This document shows positions 33,004 to 42,312 of a stretch of 64,000 nt of DNA, piece by piece. A program made the translations under genes and the position numbers. The notes under the pieces were generated by a model, which saw only the letters and a program-made list of their open reading frames with translations, ran no database searches and was not told the DNA's origin. Source of the stretch: Enterococcus hulanensis (GTDB lineage Bacteria; Bacillota; Bacilli; Lactobacillales; Enterococcaceae). Position 1 is the stretch's first letter; every line of letters begins with the position of its first letter. The stretch spans positions 186,001 to 250,000 of the forward strand of contig NZ_BJED01000001.1 of assembly GCF_005405485.1 (NCBI RefSeq), written 5' to 3'.

Positions 33004-34080
33004 ATGCAAACAAAACCATTGTCACAGATCACACTTTTCACTATGGGGCGGGCGAATCTGGAGAAGCGCCTGGCGAAATTTTACGAAGATTCTTCCGATG
33101 CGGATTCGACGCTTCAATATTTGGTGGCGGTGCTGATTCGGCAATGTTTGTGCATCAGTGATTTCTCGGATTTTTGTGGGGACTTGGTTCGGGAGATCCT
33201 TTTATTTGCGGAGCCGTCAGATGTGCTGCGGAAGCTTGCTCCGTTGTTTCGGGCGTCCTTTACATCCGGCAAAGAATGGGAAGCGGTTACTCGCCGACTT
33301 TATAAAAATAAGAATGAATATCATCGCTACAACAATCGCGTGAGCGACAATAAAAAGTATTTATTTAGTGCTACAACACCACCCGAAAAAATGGATGGAC
33401 AATATAAAGTCGTCTCGACCTTTGAGGACGCGGTGGGTAAAATCCATACATGGAGCTTGCGGGATGCCGATTCGGAATCATCTGGAATGAAAATTGATGC
33501 GGCGCTAGAGCTGCTGTCTTCTTTGACGATCTTTGAAAAGGATGGCATTCGCCGCTTTGTCAAGCTGGAAAATTCCGATATCTTCAACTGCACTCGCTAT
33601 CCGAAAGTCAGACATGGTGTGGTCTTGGAGACGTCTGATCAAAATTCGGTTGATGTGGTGGCAGAGGCTCCAAGTCAAACTCCAGCACAGCAGCCAGCAG
33701 CTTTCGACTTCAGCAACTTGAGTGATGCAGAAAAACTCGCATTAGTGAAAATGCTTTTGCCAGAAGGAATGGTTTTGACAGACGCTCGGATGACGGAGCT
33801 TGGAGATGGAGCAAAGACCGAAAGTCCTGCCACCGTCGCACAAAAGGCTGAACCAAACAACGCTGGATCAACTTCGGCAGTCAAAGAAGCACCGAAAGCC
33901 GAAACTAAGAAGCCCGCAGATATTCCTGTACACAAGAAAAACTCCTATTCCAACTATCAAAAGCCGAAAAGTGAGAAACAGAAAAAGCGCGAGGCAAACG
34001 ACGAACTGATGATGAAAAGAGAAAAAGGCAAGGGCGGGGTTGGAAAAAAGAAAGATCGAAAACGCAATAGAAGAAAATAG
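33004..34080 (+). CDS. Unknown protein with a Pro/Ala/Lys linker and strongly basic tail
   Basis: A 358-residue protein that I do not recognise. Residues 1-205 look like a compact mostly helical domain (RLAKFYEDSSDADSTLQYLV; many Arg/Lys around residues 90-125). Residues 215-330 are low-complexity Ala, Pro, Glu and Lys, and the C-terminus is very basic (KGKGGVGKKKDRKRNRRK), which suggests nucleic-acid or ribosome contact. There is no signal peptide or membrane segment. GGAGAG precedes the ATG. It stands alone between a DeoR gene and the lac operon and does not fit the sugar theme. Confidence 0.75.
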   Translation: MQTKPLSQITLFTMGRANLEKRLAKFYEDSSDADSTLQYLVAVLIRQCLCISDFSDFCGDLVREILLFAEPSDVLRKLAPLFRASFTSGKEWEAVTRRLYKNKNEYHRYNNRVSDNKKYLFSATTPPEKMDGQYKVVSTFEDAVGKIHTWSLRDADSESSGMKIDAALELLSSLTIFEKDGIRRFVKLENSDIFNCTRYPKVRHGVVLETSDQNSVDVVAEAPSQTPAQQPAAFDFSNLSDAEKLALVKMLLPEGMVLTDARMTELGDGAKTESPATVAQKAEPNNAGSTSAVKEAPKAETKKPADIPVHKKNSYSNYQKPKSEKQKKREANDELMMKREKGKGGVGKKKDRKRNRRK

Positions 34081-34475
34081 GTTGCGTTGATTGTGGATGT
34101 TCTTTGGTGATTTTCAATTTAACTGAGATCGTTCCGTTTTCATCTCAACAAGACATGTTTGTTTGTGTTTATTTTTTGTTCTTTTGTAATGGAAAGAAAT
34201 GGATTTTGTAAAATAGTATTATTCCATACGTTTATTTGGTGTGCACTTGTTAACAGAGAGCTTACATTCGATGGAAATTTCTGATAGCAATAAGGAATGA
34301 AACTTATCTTGCTCAAAGTACATTTTACATACTTATAGCTGAATAGCAGGCTTCTTTTTTAAGACTAAAAAGGATTGGTTTAGACAGTCTCCAGTGTACA
34401 ATTCGAAAGGAACAAATAGCTGCAGGGAAGATGGAGGTATTTCTTTTATCTAAAAAAAAGCAAACATTTTTTGTC
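34081..34475. other. Non-coding stretch, nothing recognised
   Basis: About 395 AT-rich bases without a convincing ORF, hairpin terminator or RNA gene. The promoter and leader of lacT begin at 34476. Confidence 0.6.
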
Positions 34476-34512
34476 TGAAAGTGTTTACAAATCGTTTTTA
34501 AGGTGCTATTCT
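34476..34512 (+). promoter_or_regulatory. lacT promoter with overlapping cre-like site
   Basis: TGAAAGTGTTTACA (34476-34489) matches the cre consensus except for one base and ends in the -35 TTTACA (34484-34489). A 17-base spacer leads to TATTCT (34507-34512). CcpA binding would block the promoter. Confidence 0.8.
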
Positions 34513-34535
34513 ATTACTGAAATCGAAATATTAGT

Positions 34536-34611
34536 GGATTGTTACTATTGAATTAGGCAAAAACCGCAAGTAACTGATTGGTGGATCAATCGGTTGTTTG
34601 CGGTTTTTTTT
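34536..34611 (+). promoter_or_regulatory. RAT antiterminator element and conditional terminator
   Basis: GGATTGTTACT..GGCAAAAACC (34536-34565) matches the ribonucleic antiterminator consensus bound by LicT/BglG proteins. It overlaps a terminator with stem AAAACCGCAA..CTGATTG / CAATCGG..TTGCGGTTTT and a T-run ending at 34611. The LacT protein would stabilise the RAT and allow readthrough. Confidence 0.9.
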
Positions 34612-34631
34612 GTAGAAATGGGGTGAAATAA

Positions 34632-35468
34632 TTGTATCGAGTAGTTCAGGTATTGAACAACAATATCGCTATTGTAAAAAAGAATCATGAACAGGCAATA
34701 GCGATGGGAAAGGGACTAGTTTTTCAAAAGAAGAAGGGGGATCTGCTATCAGAGGATTCGATTCAAAATCTATTTGTCTTGAAAAGTGAAGAATCAAAAC
34801 AAAATTTCTCTTTTTTATTAAAGGACGTTCCATTGGATTTTATCACGACTGCATATGAAATTATTGAAAACGCTGTTACTAGGTATCATTATTCTGTTCA
34901 AGAATATATTTACGTTACATTAACAGATCACATCTATTGGAACTACAAGAGGCTGATAAAAGGAGAATATCAGAATAGTCTGTTGCCAGATATTAGTAAG
35001 CAATATCCGAAAGAGTATCAAATTGCAAAAGACGGCCTTCGAATAATCAAGGAACGCTTAGACATTGCTTTTCCTGAAGATGAACTGAAGAACATCAGTA
35101 TTCATTTCATTAACGCACAAGGCAAAACGCCAGAGCCGACAGCAATACCAGCAGATACCTATGACGAGCAGCAGCGGGTTATGCAAATACTTGAAGAAGC
35201 ATTACGAAAAAGAAACATTGTTCGAACAGAAAAAACACAGAATTTTTACGATCGCTTGATGATCCACTTACGCTATATGCTGGAGCGGACGGAAGAAGAA
35301 AAAGTAGACGAATTTGCTTTGAAGATGGAGGAAGATCTGAAAAAGGATTATCCGAAGGCCTACAGTGTAGCAGAGGAAATGTACAGAATCATCAATGAAA
35401 ACACTGGTTTGAAGCTAAACGCCAGTGAAAAGGTTTACTTTACGATCCACATTCAACGATTACTATAA
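34632..35468 (+). CDS. lacT: LicT/BglG-type antiterminator of the lac operon
   Basis: A 278-residue RNA-binding antiterminator: CAT RNA-binding domain (1-60, start [16 protein letters not shown]), PRD1 (about 70-165, with His in LTDHIYW and ISIHFI) and PRD2 (about 175-278, with His in LMIHLRYM and FTIHIQRLL). PTS phosphorylation of these His residues controls activity. The start is TTG with GGGGTGA upstream; no ATG is available. It is preceded by its own RAT and terminator and followed 17 bases later by lacG, as in the lacTEGF operon of lactobacilli. Confidence 0.92.
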   Translation: MYRVVQVLNNNIAIVKKNHEQAIAMGKGLVFQKKKGDLLSEDSIQNLFVLKSEESKQNFSFLLKDVPLDFITTAYEIIENAVTRYHYSVQEYIYVTLTDHIYWNYKRLIKGEYQNSLLPDISKQYPKEYQIAKDGLRIIKERLDIAFPEDELKNISIHFINAQGKTPEPTAIPADTYDEQQRVMQILEEALRKRNIVRTEKTQNFYDRLMIHLRYMLERTEEEKVDEFALKMEEDLKKDYPKAYSVAEEMYRIINENTGLKLNASEKVYFTIHIQRLL

Positions 35469-35485
35469 ATGGAGGAAAGAGAAAA

Positions 35486-36886
35486 ATGAAAAAATTACCA
35501 GAACACTTTATTTTTGGCGGAGCGACAGCAGCTTATCAATGTGAAGGAGCCACTAAAGAAGGTGGAAAAGGTGCAGTAGCGTGGGACGAGTTTTTAGAAA
35601 AGCAAGGACGCTTCAGTCCTGATCCAGCCAGTGATTTCTACCATCAATATCCGGTAGATATTGAATTGTGTGAAAAATTCGGAGTCAATGGCTTGCGCTT
35701 ATCGATTGCTTGGAGCCGGATCTTTCCAGCAGGGATCGGCGAACCGAATCAAGAAGGGATCGATTACTATCACGATATTTTCAAAAAATGCAAAGAGCAT
35801 CATGTGATTCCTTTTGTAACGCTGCATCATTTCGATACGCCAAAAGCATTATTTGATCAAAATGATTTTCTAAATCGGGACAATATTGATGCTTTTGTCA
35901 ATTATGCTAAGTTCTGCTTTGAGGAATTTACCGAAGTGCAGTACTGGAGCACCTTTAATGAGATTTACCCAGTTGCTACGAATCAGTATTTATTAGGTGT
36001 CTTTCCACCAGGAATCAAATTTGATTTTACAAAAATAATTATGTGTCTGCACAACATGATGGTGGCACACGCCAAAACAGTCAATATCTTCAAAGACAAT
36101 GGCTATCCCGGAGAGATTGGTGTGGTTCACTCCTTGGAAACGAAATACGCAAACTCAGATTCTGATGAAGACAAGCATGCGGCATTTTTAGAAGACGCAT
36201 TATCAATCCGCTTTTTATTGGAGGCGACTTATCTTGGACGTTATACGGATGAATTGTTAGGAGCCTTAGATGAAATTTGCGCAGCGCAAAATGCGACGTA
36301 TGACTTTTTGGAAGAGGATTATGTCGAGATGGAAAAAGCCTCACACCGGAATGACTTTCTGGGAATTAATCACTATCACAGTCATTTCTGTAAAGCATAC
36401 CAAGGACCAAATGAAATTTATCATAATGGAACAGGTGATAAAGGAACTTCGGTGTATCGTGTAAATGGCATCGCAGAACGTGTTTACCGTGATGATATCC
36501 CAAGAACCGATTGGGATTGGTTGATTTATCCGCAAGGGCTGTATGATCTATTGATGCGCATTAAAAAAGATTATCCTCACTACAATAAAATTTATATCAC
36601 GGAAAATGGTATGGGGTATAAGGATCATTTTGAAGACGGCGTCATTATGGATACTCCCCGAATCGATTATCTTCGTCAGTATTTGGGAGCATTGAGTGAT
36701 GCGATCGAGGATGGCGTAAATGTAGGGGGCTACTTCTTATGGTCGTTAATGGATATGTTCTCTTGGACAAATGGCTACAATAAACGCTACGGACTATTCT
36801 ATGTTGATTTTGAAACGCAAAAGCGTTATCCGAAGGAATCGGCCTATTGGTACAAACTACTAAGTGAAACAAAGACGATTATCTAA
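35486..36886 (+). CDS. lacG: 6-phospho-beta-galactosidase (GH1)
   Basis: A 466-residue GH1 enzyme that cleaves lactose-6-phosphate to glucose and galactose-6-phosphate. The acid/base Glu is in WSTFNEIYP near residue 160 and the nucleophile Glu in YITENGMGY near residue 374. The [17 protein letters not shown] start and the VPRTDWDW-like region ([17 protein letters not shown]) match LacG proteins closely by eye, better than cellobiose-type 6-phosphoglucosidases. The lacF and lacE partners follow. A stem-loop (GGATGAAA / TTTCATCC, 36896-36922) separates it from lacF. Confidence 0.92.
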   Translation: MKKLPEHFIFGGATAAYQCEGATKEGGKGAVAWDEFLEKQGRFSPDPASDFYHQYPVDIELCEKFGVNGLRLSIAWSRIFPAGIGEPNQEGIDYYHDIFKKCKEHHVIPFVTLHHFDTPKALFDQNDFLNRDNIDAFVNYAKFCFEEFTEVQYWSTFNEIYPVATNQYLLGVFPPGIKFDFTKIIMCLHNMMVAHAKTVNIFKDNGYPGEIGVVHSLETKYANSDSDEDKHAAFLEDALSIRFLLEATYLGRYTDELLGALDEICAAQNATYDFLEEDYVEMEKASHRNDFLGINHYHSHFCKAYQGPNEIYHNGTGDKGTSVYRVNGIAERVYRDDIPRTDWDWLIYPQGLYDLLMRIKKDYPHYNKIYITENGMGYKDHFEDGVIMDTPRIDYLRQYLGALSDAIEDGVNVGGYFLWSLMDMFSWTNGYNKRYGLFYVDFETQKRYPKESAYWYKLLSETKTII

Positions 36887-36973
36887 TCGAAGGGTGGATG
36901 AAAGCACCAGTTGTTTTCATCCTTTCTAATCGACGGAATGAAAAGGGTTACATTGATGTAGGAGGAAACTATT

Positions 36974-37294
36974 ATGAATAAAGAAGAATTACAGATGCTT
37001 GGATTTGAGATCGTGGCATATTCTGGTGATGCGAGAAGTACCTTAATGAACCTGTTAAGCGAAGTTCGCCAAGGAAATTTTGAGCATGTCGAAGAAGCCT
37101 TGAAAGATGCTGATGAAAATCTAAAGCTGGCCCATAATTCGCAGACACAAACGTTAGCTGATGAAGCTGCCGGCAGTAATTTGGATATTGGCTTCATTTT
37201 TATCCACGGGCAAGATCATTTAATGACTACGTTACTATTAAGAGATTTAGTACAGGATTTTATCGAACTTTATCGTGAAAAATTTCAGAAGTAA
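36974..37294 (+). CDS. lacF: PTS EIIA, lactose
   Basis: A 106-residue all-helical EIIA of the lactose/cellobiose class. The phospho-His lies in IHGQDHLMTT near residue 78 (HGQDH motif), and the N-terminus EELQMLGFEIVAYSGDARS is typical of LacF. It forms trimers and phosphorylates the EIIB domain of LacE. GTAGGAGG precedes the ATG. Confidence 0.94.
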   Translation: MNKEELQMLGFEIVAYSGDARSTLMNLLSEVRQGNFEHVEEALKDADENLKLAHNSQTQTLADEAAGSNLDIGFIFIHGQDHLMTTLLLRDLVQDFIELYREKFQK

Positions 37295-37311
37295 AAAGGA
37301 GAGGGTTTACC

Positions 37312-38994
37312 GTGAATGCAATTATTAAACAAATTGAAAAGGGAAAACCGTTTTTTGAAAAAATTTCCCGGAATATTTATTTAGGTGCAATTCGAGATGG
37401 CTTTTTAACAGCAATGCCGGCCATTTTATTTTCTAGTATTTTTATCATGATCGCTGCGATTCCAGAGGTTTTTGGAATCACATTGCCAGAAGCATTTTCT
37501 AGTTGGCTGTGGAAGGTCTATGGCTATTCGATGGGGATTGTGGGGGTGCTGGTTGCTGCAACAACAGCTCGCTGTTTGGCAGGATCAATGAACCGCCGGC
37601 TGGAAGATGGTAAGAACATTAATGAAGTATCAGTCATGTTAGCATCGATTGCCGGCTTCTTTATGTTAAGTGTGGAGCAGATCGAGGGTGGATTTGCGAG
37701 TGATTTTATGGGAACGAAAGGCTTGCTGGCTTCTTTTGTCGCTGCTTTTCTGACAGTCAATGTCTACAAATTCTGTGTGAAGCGCGATATAACGATCCGG
37801 ATGCCAAAAGAGGTGCCCGGGACGATCTCGCAAATGTTCCGTGATGTTATTCCATTTTCACTTGCAGTGTTTGGTGCAGTTTTGATTGATGTATTATTTC
37901 GCAATGTGTTTCATGGTTCATTCGCCAACACAGCTATCACTGCTTTGCAGCCGCTTTTCACTGCTGCAGATGGTTATCTCGGGATCGCGATTATTTGGGG
38001 GGCAATGGCATTATTCTGGTTCGTTGGTGTCCATGGTCCATCCATCGTGGAACCGGCAATTGCAGCGATCATCTATGCGAATGTTGAGACCAATTTAATG
38101 CTTTTCCAAAATGGTGAGCAGGCGTCGAAAGTTTTAACTGTAGGAATGGGGAATTTTGTTGGAACGATGGGCGGAACGGGAGCTACCTTAGTAGTACCAT
38201 TTTTATTCTTATTATTTGCTCGTTCTAAACAGCTGAAGGCCGTCGGAAAAGCTTCGTGTGTTCCGGTTCTCTTTGCGGTAAATGAACCATTGCTGTTTGC
38301 AGCACCAATGATCTTGAATCCCTATTTCTTCATTCCGTTTTTAGTAGCGCCAATTGTTAACGTTTGGATTTTCAAATTCTTTGTTGATGTCTTGAATATG
38401 AATAGCTTTATATATGTTTTGCCGTGGGCAACTCCGGCACCAATTGGGTTGGTTCTAGGAACAGGTGTCAGTGTGATAGCGGTTATCTTAGCTCTGTTAC
38501 TAATCGTAGTGGATGCGGTTATTTACTTACCGTTCATCAAGGCCTATGATGCAGTGTTGGTCGAAGAAGAAAGCAAAAATGCACAGTTAGAAGAAGCCAA
38601 AGAGGAACTAGTTGAAGTTATCAATGACGGTGACAACTCTGTTGCGGAGGTACTATCTGATGTGGTGAAAGAAAAACTGAGCGATGGCAAACGTGTTCTG
38701 GTACTATGTGCTGGAGCAGGTACCAGTGCGATGTTAGCCAATGCGTTAGAAGAGGGTGCCAAAGAAACTGGTATCAATATTCAGGCTCAAGCAGGGGCAT
38801 ATGGCTCACATTATGATATTATGAAAAACTTTGATCTGATTGTATTGGCTCCGCAAGTTAATTCATATTTGTCTGATATCCAAAAAGATGCGGATAAGGT
38901 GGGAGTAAAAGTAGTCGCAACAAAAGGGGCAGAATATATCAAATTAACACGAGATCCCAAAGGTGCCGTTGATTTTGTTTTGGCGGAGATTTAA
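37312..38994 (+). CDS. lacE: PTS EIICB, lactose
   Basis: A 560-residue transporter. The EIIC membrane domain (about 1-415, with FVGVHGPSIVEPA and AVNEPLLFAAP motifs) is joined through an acidic linker (about 420-455) to an EIIB domain with the phospho-Cys in VLVLCAGAGTSAML near residue 465. The length and order match LacE of streptococci and lactobacilli. The start is GTG with GGAGAG nine bases upstream. No terminator is visible between this gene and the DeoR gene 55 bases on, so the two may be co-transcribed. Confidence 0.94.
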   Translation: MNAIIKQIEKGKPFFEKISRNIYLGAIRDGFLTAMPAILFSSIFIMIAAIPEVFGITLPEAFSSWLWKVYGYSMGIVGVLVAATTARCLAGSMNRRLEDGKNINEVSVMLASIAGFFMLSVEQIEGGFASDFMGTKGLLASFVAAFLTVNVYKFCVKRDITIRMPKEVPGTISQMFRDVIPFSLAVFGAVLIDVLFRNVFHGSFANTAITALQPLFTAADGYLGIAIIWGAMALFWFVGVHGPSIVEPAIAAIIYANVETNLMLFQNGEQASKVLTVGMGNFVGTMGGTGATLVVPFLFLLFARSKQLKAVGKASCVPVLFAVNEPLLFAAPMILNPYFFIPFLVAPIVNVWIFKFFVDVLNMNSFIYVLPWATPAPIGLVLGTGVSVIAVILALLLIVVDAVIYLPFIKAYDAVLVEEESKNAQLEEAKEELVEVINDGDNSVAEVLSDVVKEKLSDGKRVLVLCAGAGTSAMLANALEEGAKETGINIQAQAGAYGSHYDIMKNFDLIVLAPQVNSYLSDIQKDADKVGVKVVATKGAEYIKLTRDPKGAVDFVLAEI

Positions 38995-39049
38995 CCGTAG
39001 TTTTGAAGAAAGGGCACGCTAATATTTGTTTGAAAGGCGAGGGCAGAAC

Positions 39050-39802
39050 ATGTTAAAAACCGATCGATTGCAGACAATCATGTTGTTGCTTGAGCTTAAC
39101 GGACGAGTTCAAAGCAACGAGGTCATGGAGCATTTGGCCGTTTCTGATATGACAGTCAGACGTGATTTAGCAGATTTAGAAAAACAAGGACTTGTGGAAC
39201 GTTTTCACGGGGGCGCGAAACTGCGTGCCCCTTACTGTCAAGATGAGCTTTCCCATATTGAAAAGAAAATCATTCATCATGAGGCAAAGGAAAGGATCGT
39301 TAAGCGAGCCGCAGAGTTTATTAACGAGGGTGATACGATTTTTCTTGGTCCAGGCACGACGATCGAACTATTTGTCCAATATATCCAAGCGGATTTTTTA
39401 CGAATCGTGACAAATTGTCGACCGATTTTCGAACAGTTGAATAAGTGTAAAAAGAACTGGAAGATCTATCTGCTGGGGGGTGAACTGCGGGAAACGACGC
39501 AATCTTTCGTTGGCGAGATCACTAATAAATCTCTGATGAACATGAATTTTCATAAGGCCTTTTTCAGCTGTAATGCCCTAAACGGAGAAAAAATTATGAC
39601 CGCAACCTTTGAAGAAGGACAAACTCAACAAATCGCACTAAACAATTCAATTGAACGCTTTCTGCTGATGGATCATTCTAAAATCGGAAAAAGAGATTTT
39701 TCTGTTTACTACAAGCTACAGGATGTGACGACGGTCATTACCGACGAGCATGAGCAAAAGCAATATGAAAAGATCGAAAAAAAAGAGAAGCATATCGTGT
39801 AA
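39050..39802 (+). CDS. DeoR-family regulator, LacR-like paralogue 2
   Basis: A 250-residue DeoR repressor, with helix-turn-helix VQSNEVMEHLAVSDMTVRRDL and sensor motifs IFLGPGTTIELFVQYI and MDHSKIGKRDF. I start at ATG 39050; a longer frame from 39026 has no ribosome site. It is a close paralogue of 32030-32782, and the two copies bracket lacTGFE and the unknown protein. It lies directly behind lacE, so lactose regulation is likely. Tagatose-6-phosphate is the known LacR signal in relatives. Confidence 0.88.
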   Translation: MLKTDRLQTIMLLLELNGRVQSNEVMEHLAVSDMTVRRDLADLEKQGLVERFHGGAKLRAPYCQDELSHIEKKIIHHEAKERIVKRAAEFINEGDTIFLGPGTTIELFVQYIQADFLRIVTNCRPIFEQLNKCKKNWKIYLLGGELRETTQSFVGEITNKSLMNMNFHKAFFSCNALNGEKIMTATFEEGQTQQIALNNSIERFLLMDHSKIGKRDFSVYYKLQDVTTVITDEHEQKQYEKIEKKEKHIV

Positions 39803-39839
39803 AAAAAATCCCAGAGATCTCAGATCTCCGGGATTTTTT
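39802..39839. terminator. Bidirectional terminator between the DeoR gene and the Gat-type EIIC
   Basis: AAAAATCCC-GAGATC / GATCTC-GGGATTTTT stem with one A/C mismatch, A-rich left and T-rich right arms. Confidence 0.9.
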
Positions 39840-39842
39840 ATG

Positions 39843-41303
39843 CTATTTTGCTTCCGCAGCATAGGCAACGTTGCCTTTTGCTGTTGAAGGAGCGGCTTTT
39901 TCTTCTTTTTCTGCTGCATAAGCGGCGTTGCGTTTCTTCATTTGACGTGCATACCAGATGAAGATCAATAGGTAAGCAGCGAGAGCTAGGGCAGCGTAAA
40001 TCACAAATTCGATTTGACCTTGAGAGGCGTTGCCGACTAAGTAGCCTAGGAATTTTTCGATTGGACCTTCCATGGTGGTATGAGAGATCATGGCTGATCC
40101 GCTCAAGCCTGCTGGGAAGGCACCGACTGCTTTAGCTGTTTGTGTAACGAACGGTGCGATCAAGGTACCTGACCACAAGAATAGTGGTAATTCAATAGCA
40201 CCGATAACGATCATCCGGATCAGTTTTCCGCGAGTAACAACAAGCAATGCTGGCGTTACACCCATGGCGATGATCCCGCCTAATGGCAATAGTTTGTTGC
40301 CTGGTAAAATGATTGCTTCTAATAACATGATTGGTGCTAACACGTTAGCAGCTGCCCAGATTTCTGCGCGGCCTGCTAGGAAAGGCCAGTCCAAACCGAT
40401 GTTGATCGTACGACCTTTCAAACGTTTGTTAGCAAAGTCGGTGATTCCTTGAGATAAAGGTTCTACGGCTGCGATAAACCATGCTCCGATCAAAGAGAAC
40501 AATTCCAAACAGACTGCTGCGGTAAAGGCTAGTGAGAAAATTTGGGTGGGTGTTTGTCCGGCTAATAAGCCGACAAAGATTCCTAAATAGATCCCGATGG
40601 CAAATTTTGATCCCCAGAAACCGATTTTGCTGTTTAATTTAGCAGCATCGAAGTCGTATTTATCCAACCAAGGGAAAACTTTGTCAAAAATTTTGTCAAA
40701 AACCATAATGATTGGATTCATCATGTAGTTCATGTGAGTCGTCGTCATTGGGTTGCTGTCGGGTGCGTTCAATAAATCATTAAAAGTTGGTTTCATTAAA
40801 TCAGAGTTCCAAATTTTTAGAACACCGATGAAAATTACTAGTGCTGTTGCGATAAATAGGTTGGCACCGCTGAAAATTGCGAATAGTCCTACGATAGCTA
40901 AGTGCCAAATATCAAAGATATCAACGTCTAAGGTATTGGTCTTTTTCATTGCCAGCATAACGATATTGACGATTACCATAACTAATAAGAAATAAAGGGT
41001 ATATGGAGAACCCCAAGTAATGGTTGCCAATGGTGCCCAGCCGACATCTGTGATATTCAACGAAATTCCAGTACGTTCAACAAAGGCGGTCATAGCGTCT
41101 GAAAATGCGGTAGTTAAAATTCCAATAATAGCTCCGATCCCTGTCAACGCGATCCCTAGTTTGATCCCGCCTTCAAGGGCACGTGATGGTTTCACTTTAA
41201 AAAATAGGGCAATAACAGTTAGCACGATGGTCATTAATGGCGCCGCCCCTAAATTGATTAGGGGGGTAAAGACAGTATTGGCAATATCAATAATTGTACT
41301 CAT
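39843..41303 (-). CDS. PTS EIIC, galactitol (Gat) family, probably galactose-specific
   Basis: A polytopic permease of 486 residues with GLDWPFLAGRAEIW near residue 300, the GatC hallmark. The C-terminal roughly 35 residues are an Ala/Lys/Glu tail with a repeated AYAAE motif, absent from the other two Gat EIICs in this window. It is divergent from a LacR regulator and the lacABCD genes. In streptococci a Gat-family EII next to lacABCD serves galactose, so galactose is likelier than galactitol (recall plus context). Confidence 0.9.
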   Translation of the reverse strand: MSTIIDIANTVFTPLINLGAAPLMTIVLTVIALFFKVKPSRALEGGIKLGIALTGIGAIIGILTTAFSDAMTAFVERTGISLNITDVGWAPLATITWGSPYTLYFLLVMVIVNIVMLAMKKTNTLDVDIFDIWHLAIVGLFAIFSGANLFIATALVIFIGVLKIWNSDLMKPTFNDLLNAPDSNPMTTTHMNYMMNPIIMVFDKIFDKVFPWLDKYDFDAAKLNSKIGFWGSKFAIGIYLGIFVGLLAGQTPTQIFSLAFTAAVCLELFSLIGAWFIAAVEPLSQGITDFANKRLKGRTINIGLDWPFLAGRAEIWAAANVLAPIMLLEAIILPGNKLLPLGGIIAMGVTPALLVVTRGKLIRMIVIGAIELPLFLWSGTLIAPFVTQTAKAVGAFPAGLSGSAMISHTTMEGPIEKFLGYLVGNASQGQIEFVIYAALALAAYLLIFIWYARQMKKRNAAYAAEKEEKAAPSTAKGNVAYAAEAK

Positions 41304-41324
41304 TAGCTTGTCCTTTCTTGGTAA

Positions 41325-41627
41325 CTATTTATTTAGTGATTGGATAGCGCTCTCCATGCTTTGGTAAACAGGTTCTGCCATAGCTGGGATGCGGTAAAGA
41401 ATAGCACCTGCATCAACGACCGGAATATTTACGTTAAAGCCTAAGTCAGTATTGGCGATTTGAGCGAAAATATCGTAATGTGAAAGCATTTCTTCATTGA
41501 TATCCTTGATCATTACGGCATCACAAGTTACTTGATATCCGCGATTGTTCAACTCTGTTTCTAAGGCACTTTTGATTTGGTGGCTTGAGTTAACGCCTGC
41601 GCCACACGCTGCTAAAATTTTGATCAT
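41325..41627 (-). CDS. PTS EIIB, galactitol (Gat) family
   Basis: A 100-residue EIIB with the phospho-Cys in ILAACGAGVNSSH near residue 8. GAGGAGAG precedes the ATG. It lies between EIIA and EIIC in the minus-strand operon. Confidence 0.92.
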   Translation of the reverse strand: MIKILAACGAGVNSSHQIKSALETELNNRGYQVTCDAVMIKDINEEMLSHYDIFAQIANTDLGFNVNIPVVDAGAILYRIPAMAEPVYQSMESAIQSLNK

Positions 41628-41665
41628 GATTATTCTCTCCTCATAAAATTATTTTATCCTGCAGA

Positions 41666-42157
41666 TTATGCAGAAACTTCCATAGTAAAGTGTTTCTCTA
41701 AAAACTGATAAATCGCTTCTGGGTCTTCCAGTTTGAAAAACGAACACAATTCTTCCTTATCAACGGAATTGATGAAATCCATGATGTCGGCCAGCATGCC
41801 GGCTTGTGCTTCACCATTTTCGTTTAAGATCATAAATAGGAAGTGAACCGAAATTTGATCACTAGGCGAGATCATATTATTGAAGGTGATCGCCTTTTTT
41901 AATTTGATGGGAACGATCCGAGTCGTTCGTACAAAGTCGCTCTCCGTGTGGGGAATAGCGATGTCCGGCAATACTTCAGAAACAGGCGATAGATCCAAAC
42001 CCGTTGGATAATTACGCTCACGTTCTAAAAGACTCTCCAAAAAATCCTCAGTAACTAATTGTTTGTTTAATAGATCCAAATAAACTTCCTCAAAAACTTC
42101 TGCTTGTGTGTCCTGACTAGAAACGTAGGTCGTGTCCTTGAAAAAAAGCTTTTTCAA
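41666..42157 (-). CDS. PTS EIIA, galactitol (Gat) family
   Basis: A 163-residue EIIA with phospho-His in DIAIPHTESDF near residue 75. The start is TTG with GGAG nine bases upstream. The start region reads TTGAAAAAGCTTTTTTTCAA, almost a perfect palindrome, so the start codon could be hidden in an RNA hairpin. It is the first gene of the minus-strand transcript. Confidence 0.9.
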   Translation of the reverse strand: MKKLFFKDTTYVSSQDTQAEVFEEVYLDLLNKQLVTEDFLESLLERERNYPTGLDLSPVSEVLPDIAIPHTESDFVRTTRIVPIKLKKAITFNNMISPSDQISVHFLFMILNENGEAQAGMLADIMDFINSVDKEELCSFFKLEDPEAIYQFLEKHFTMEVSA

Positions 42158-42203
42158 ACAGAACAGCTCCTTTCTTAGTTCGTTTGTGTTTGTTTACATG
42201 TTG

Positions 42204-42291
42204 AGTATAATCGCTTACATTCCCTTTGTCAACAGAAAGCAAAAATAAATAAACATAAAGTGTTGATTAATGTTCGATAATGTTCTATTAT
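42204..42291. promoter_or_regulatory. Divergent promoters of the Gat PTS and lacR-lacABCD, with a cre-like site
   Basis: Minus strand: TTGACA (42232-42227), 17 bases, TATACT (42209-42204). Between them TGTAAGCGATTATA (42219-42206) matches cre with one exception. Plus strand: TTGATT (42263-42268), 17 bases, TATTAT (42286-42291). TGTTTACATGTT and TGTTGATTAATGTT words in this region resemble LacR contacts. Confidence 0.8.
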
Positions 42292-42312
42292 AGGGGTGTG
42301 GAGGGACAACAT

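Noticed and set aside
33675-33935. Antisense open frame in the unknown basic-tailed gene
   Set aside because: It mirrors the low-complexity Ala/Pro/Lys linker and has no independent start signal.
34081-34475. Possible small RNA or tRNA in the long gap before lacT
   Set aside because: I found no cloverleaf, strong hairpin with T-run or conserved RNA motif in this stretch.
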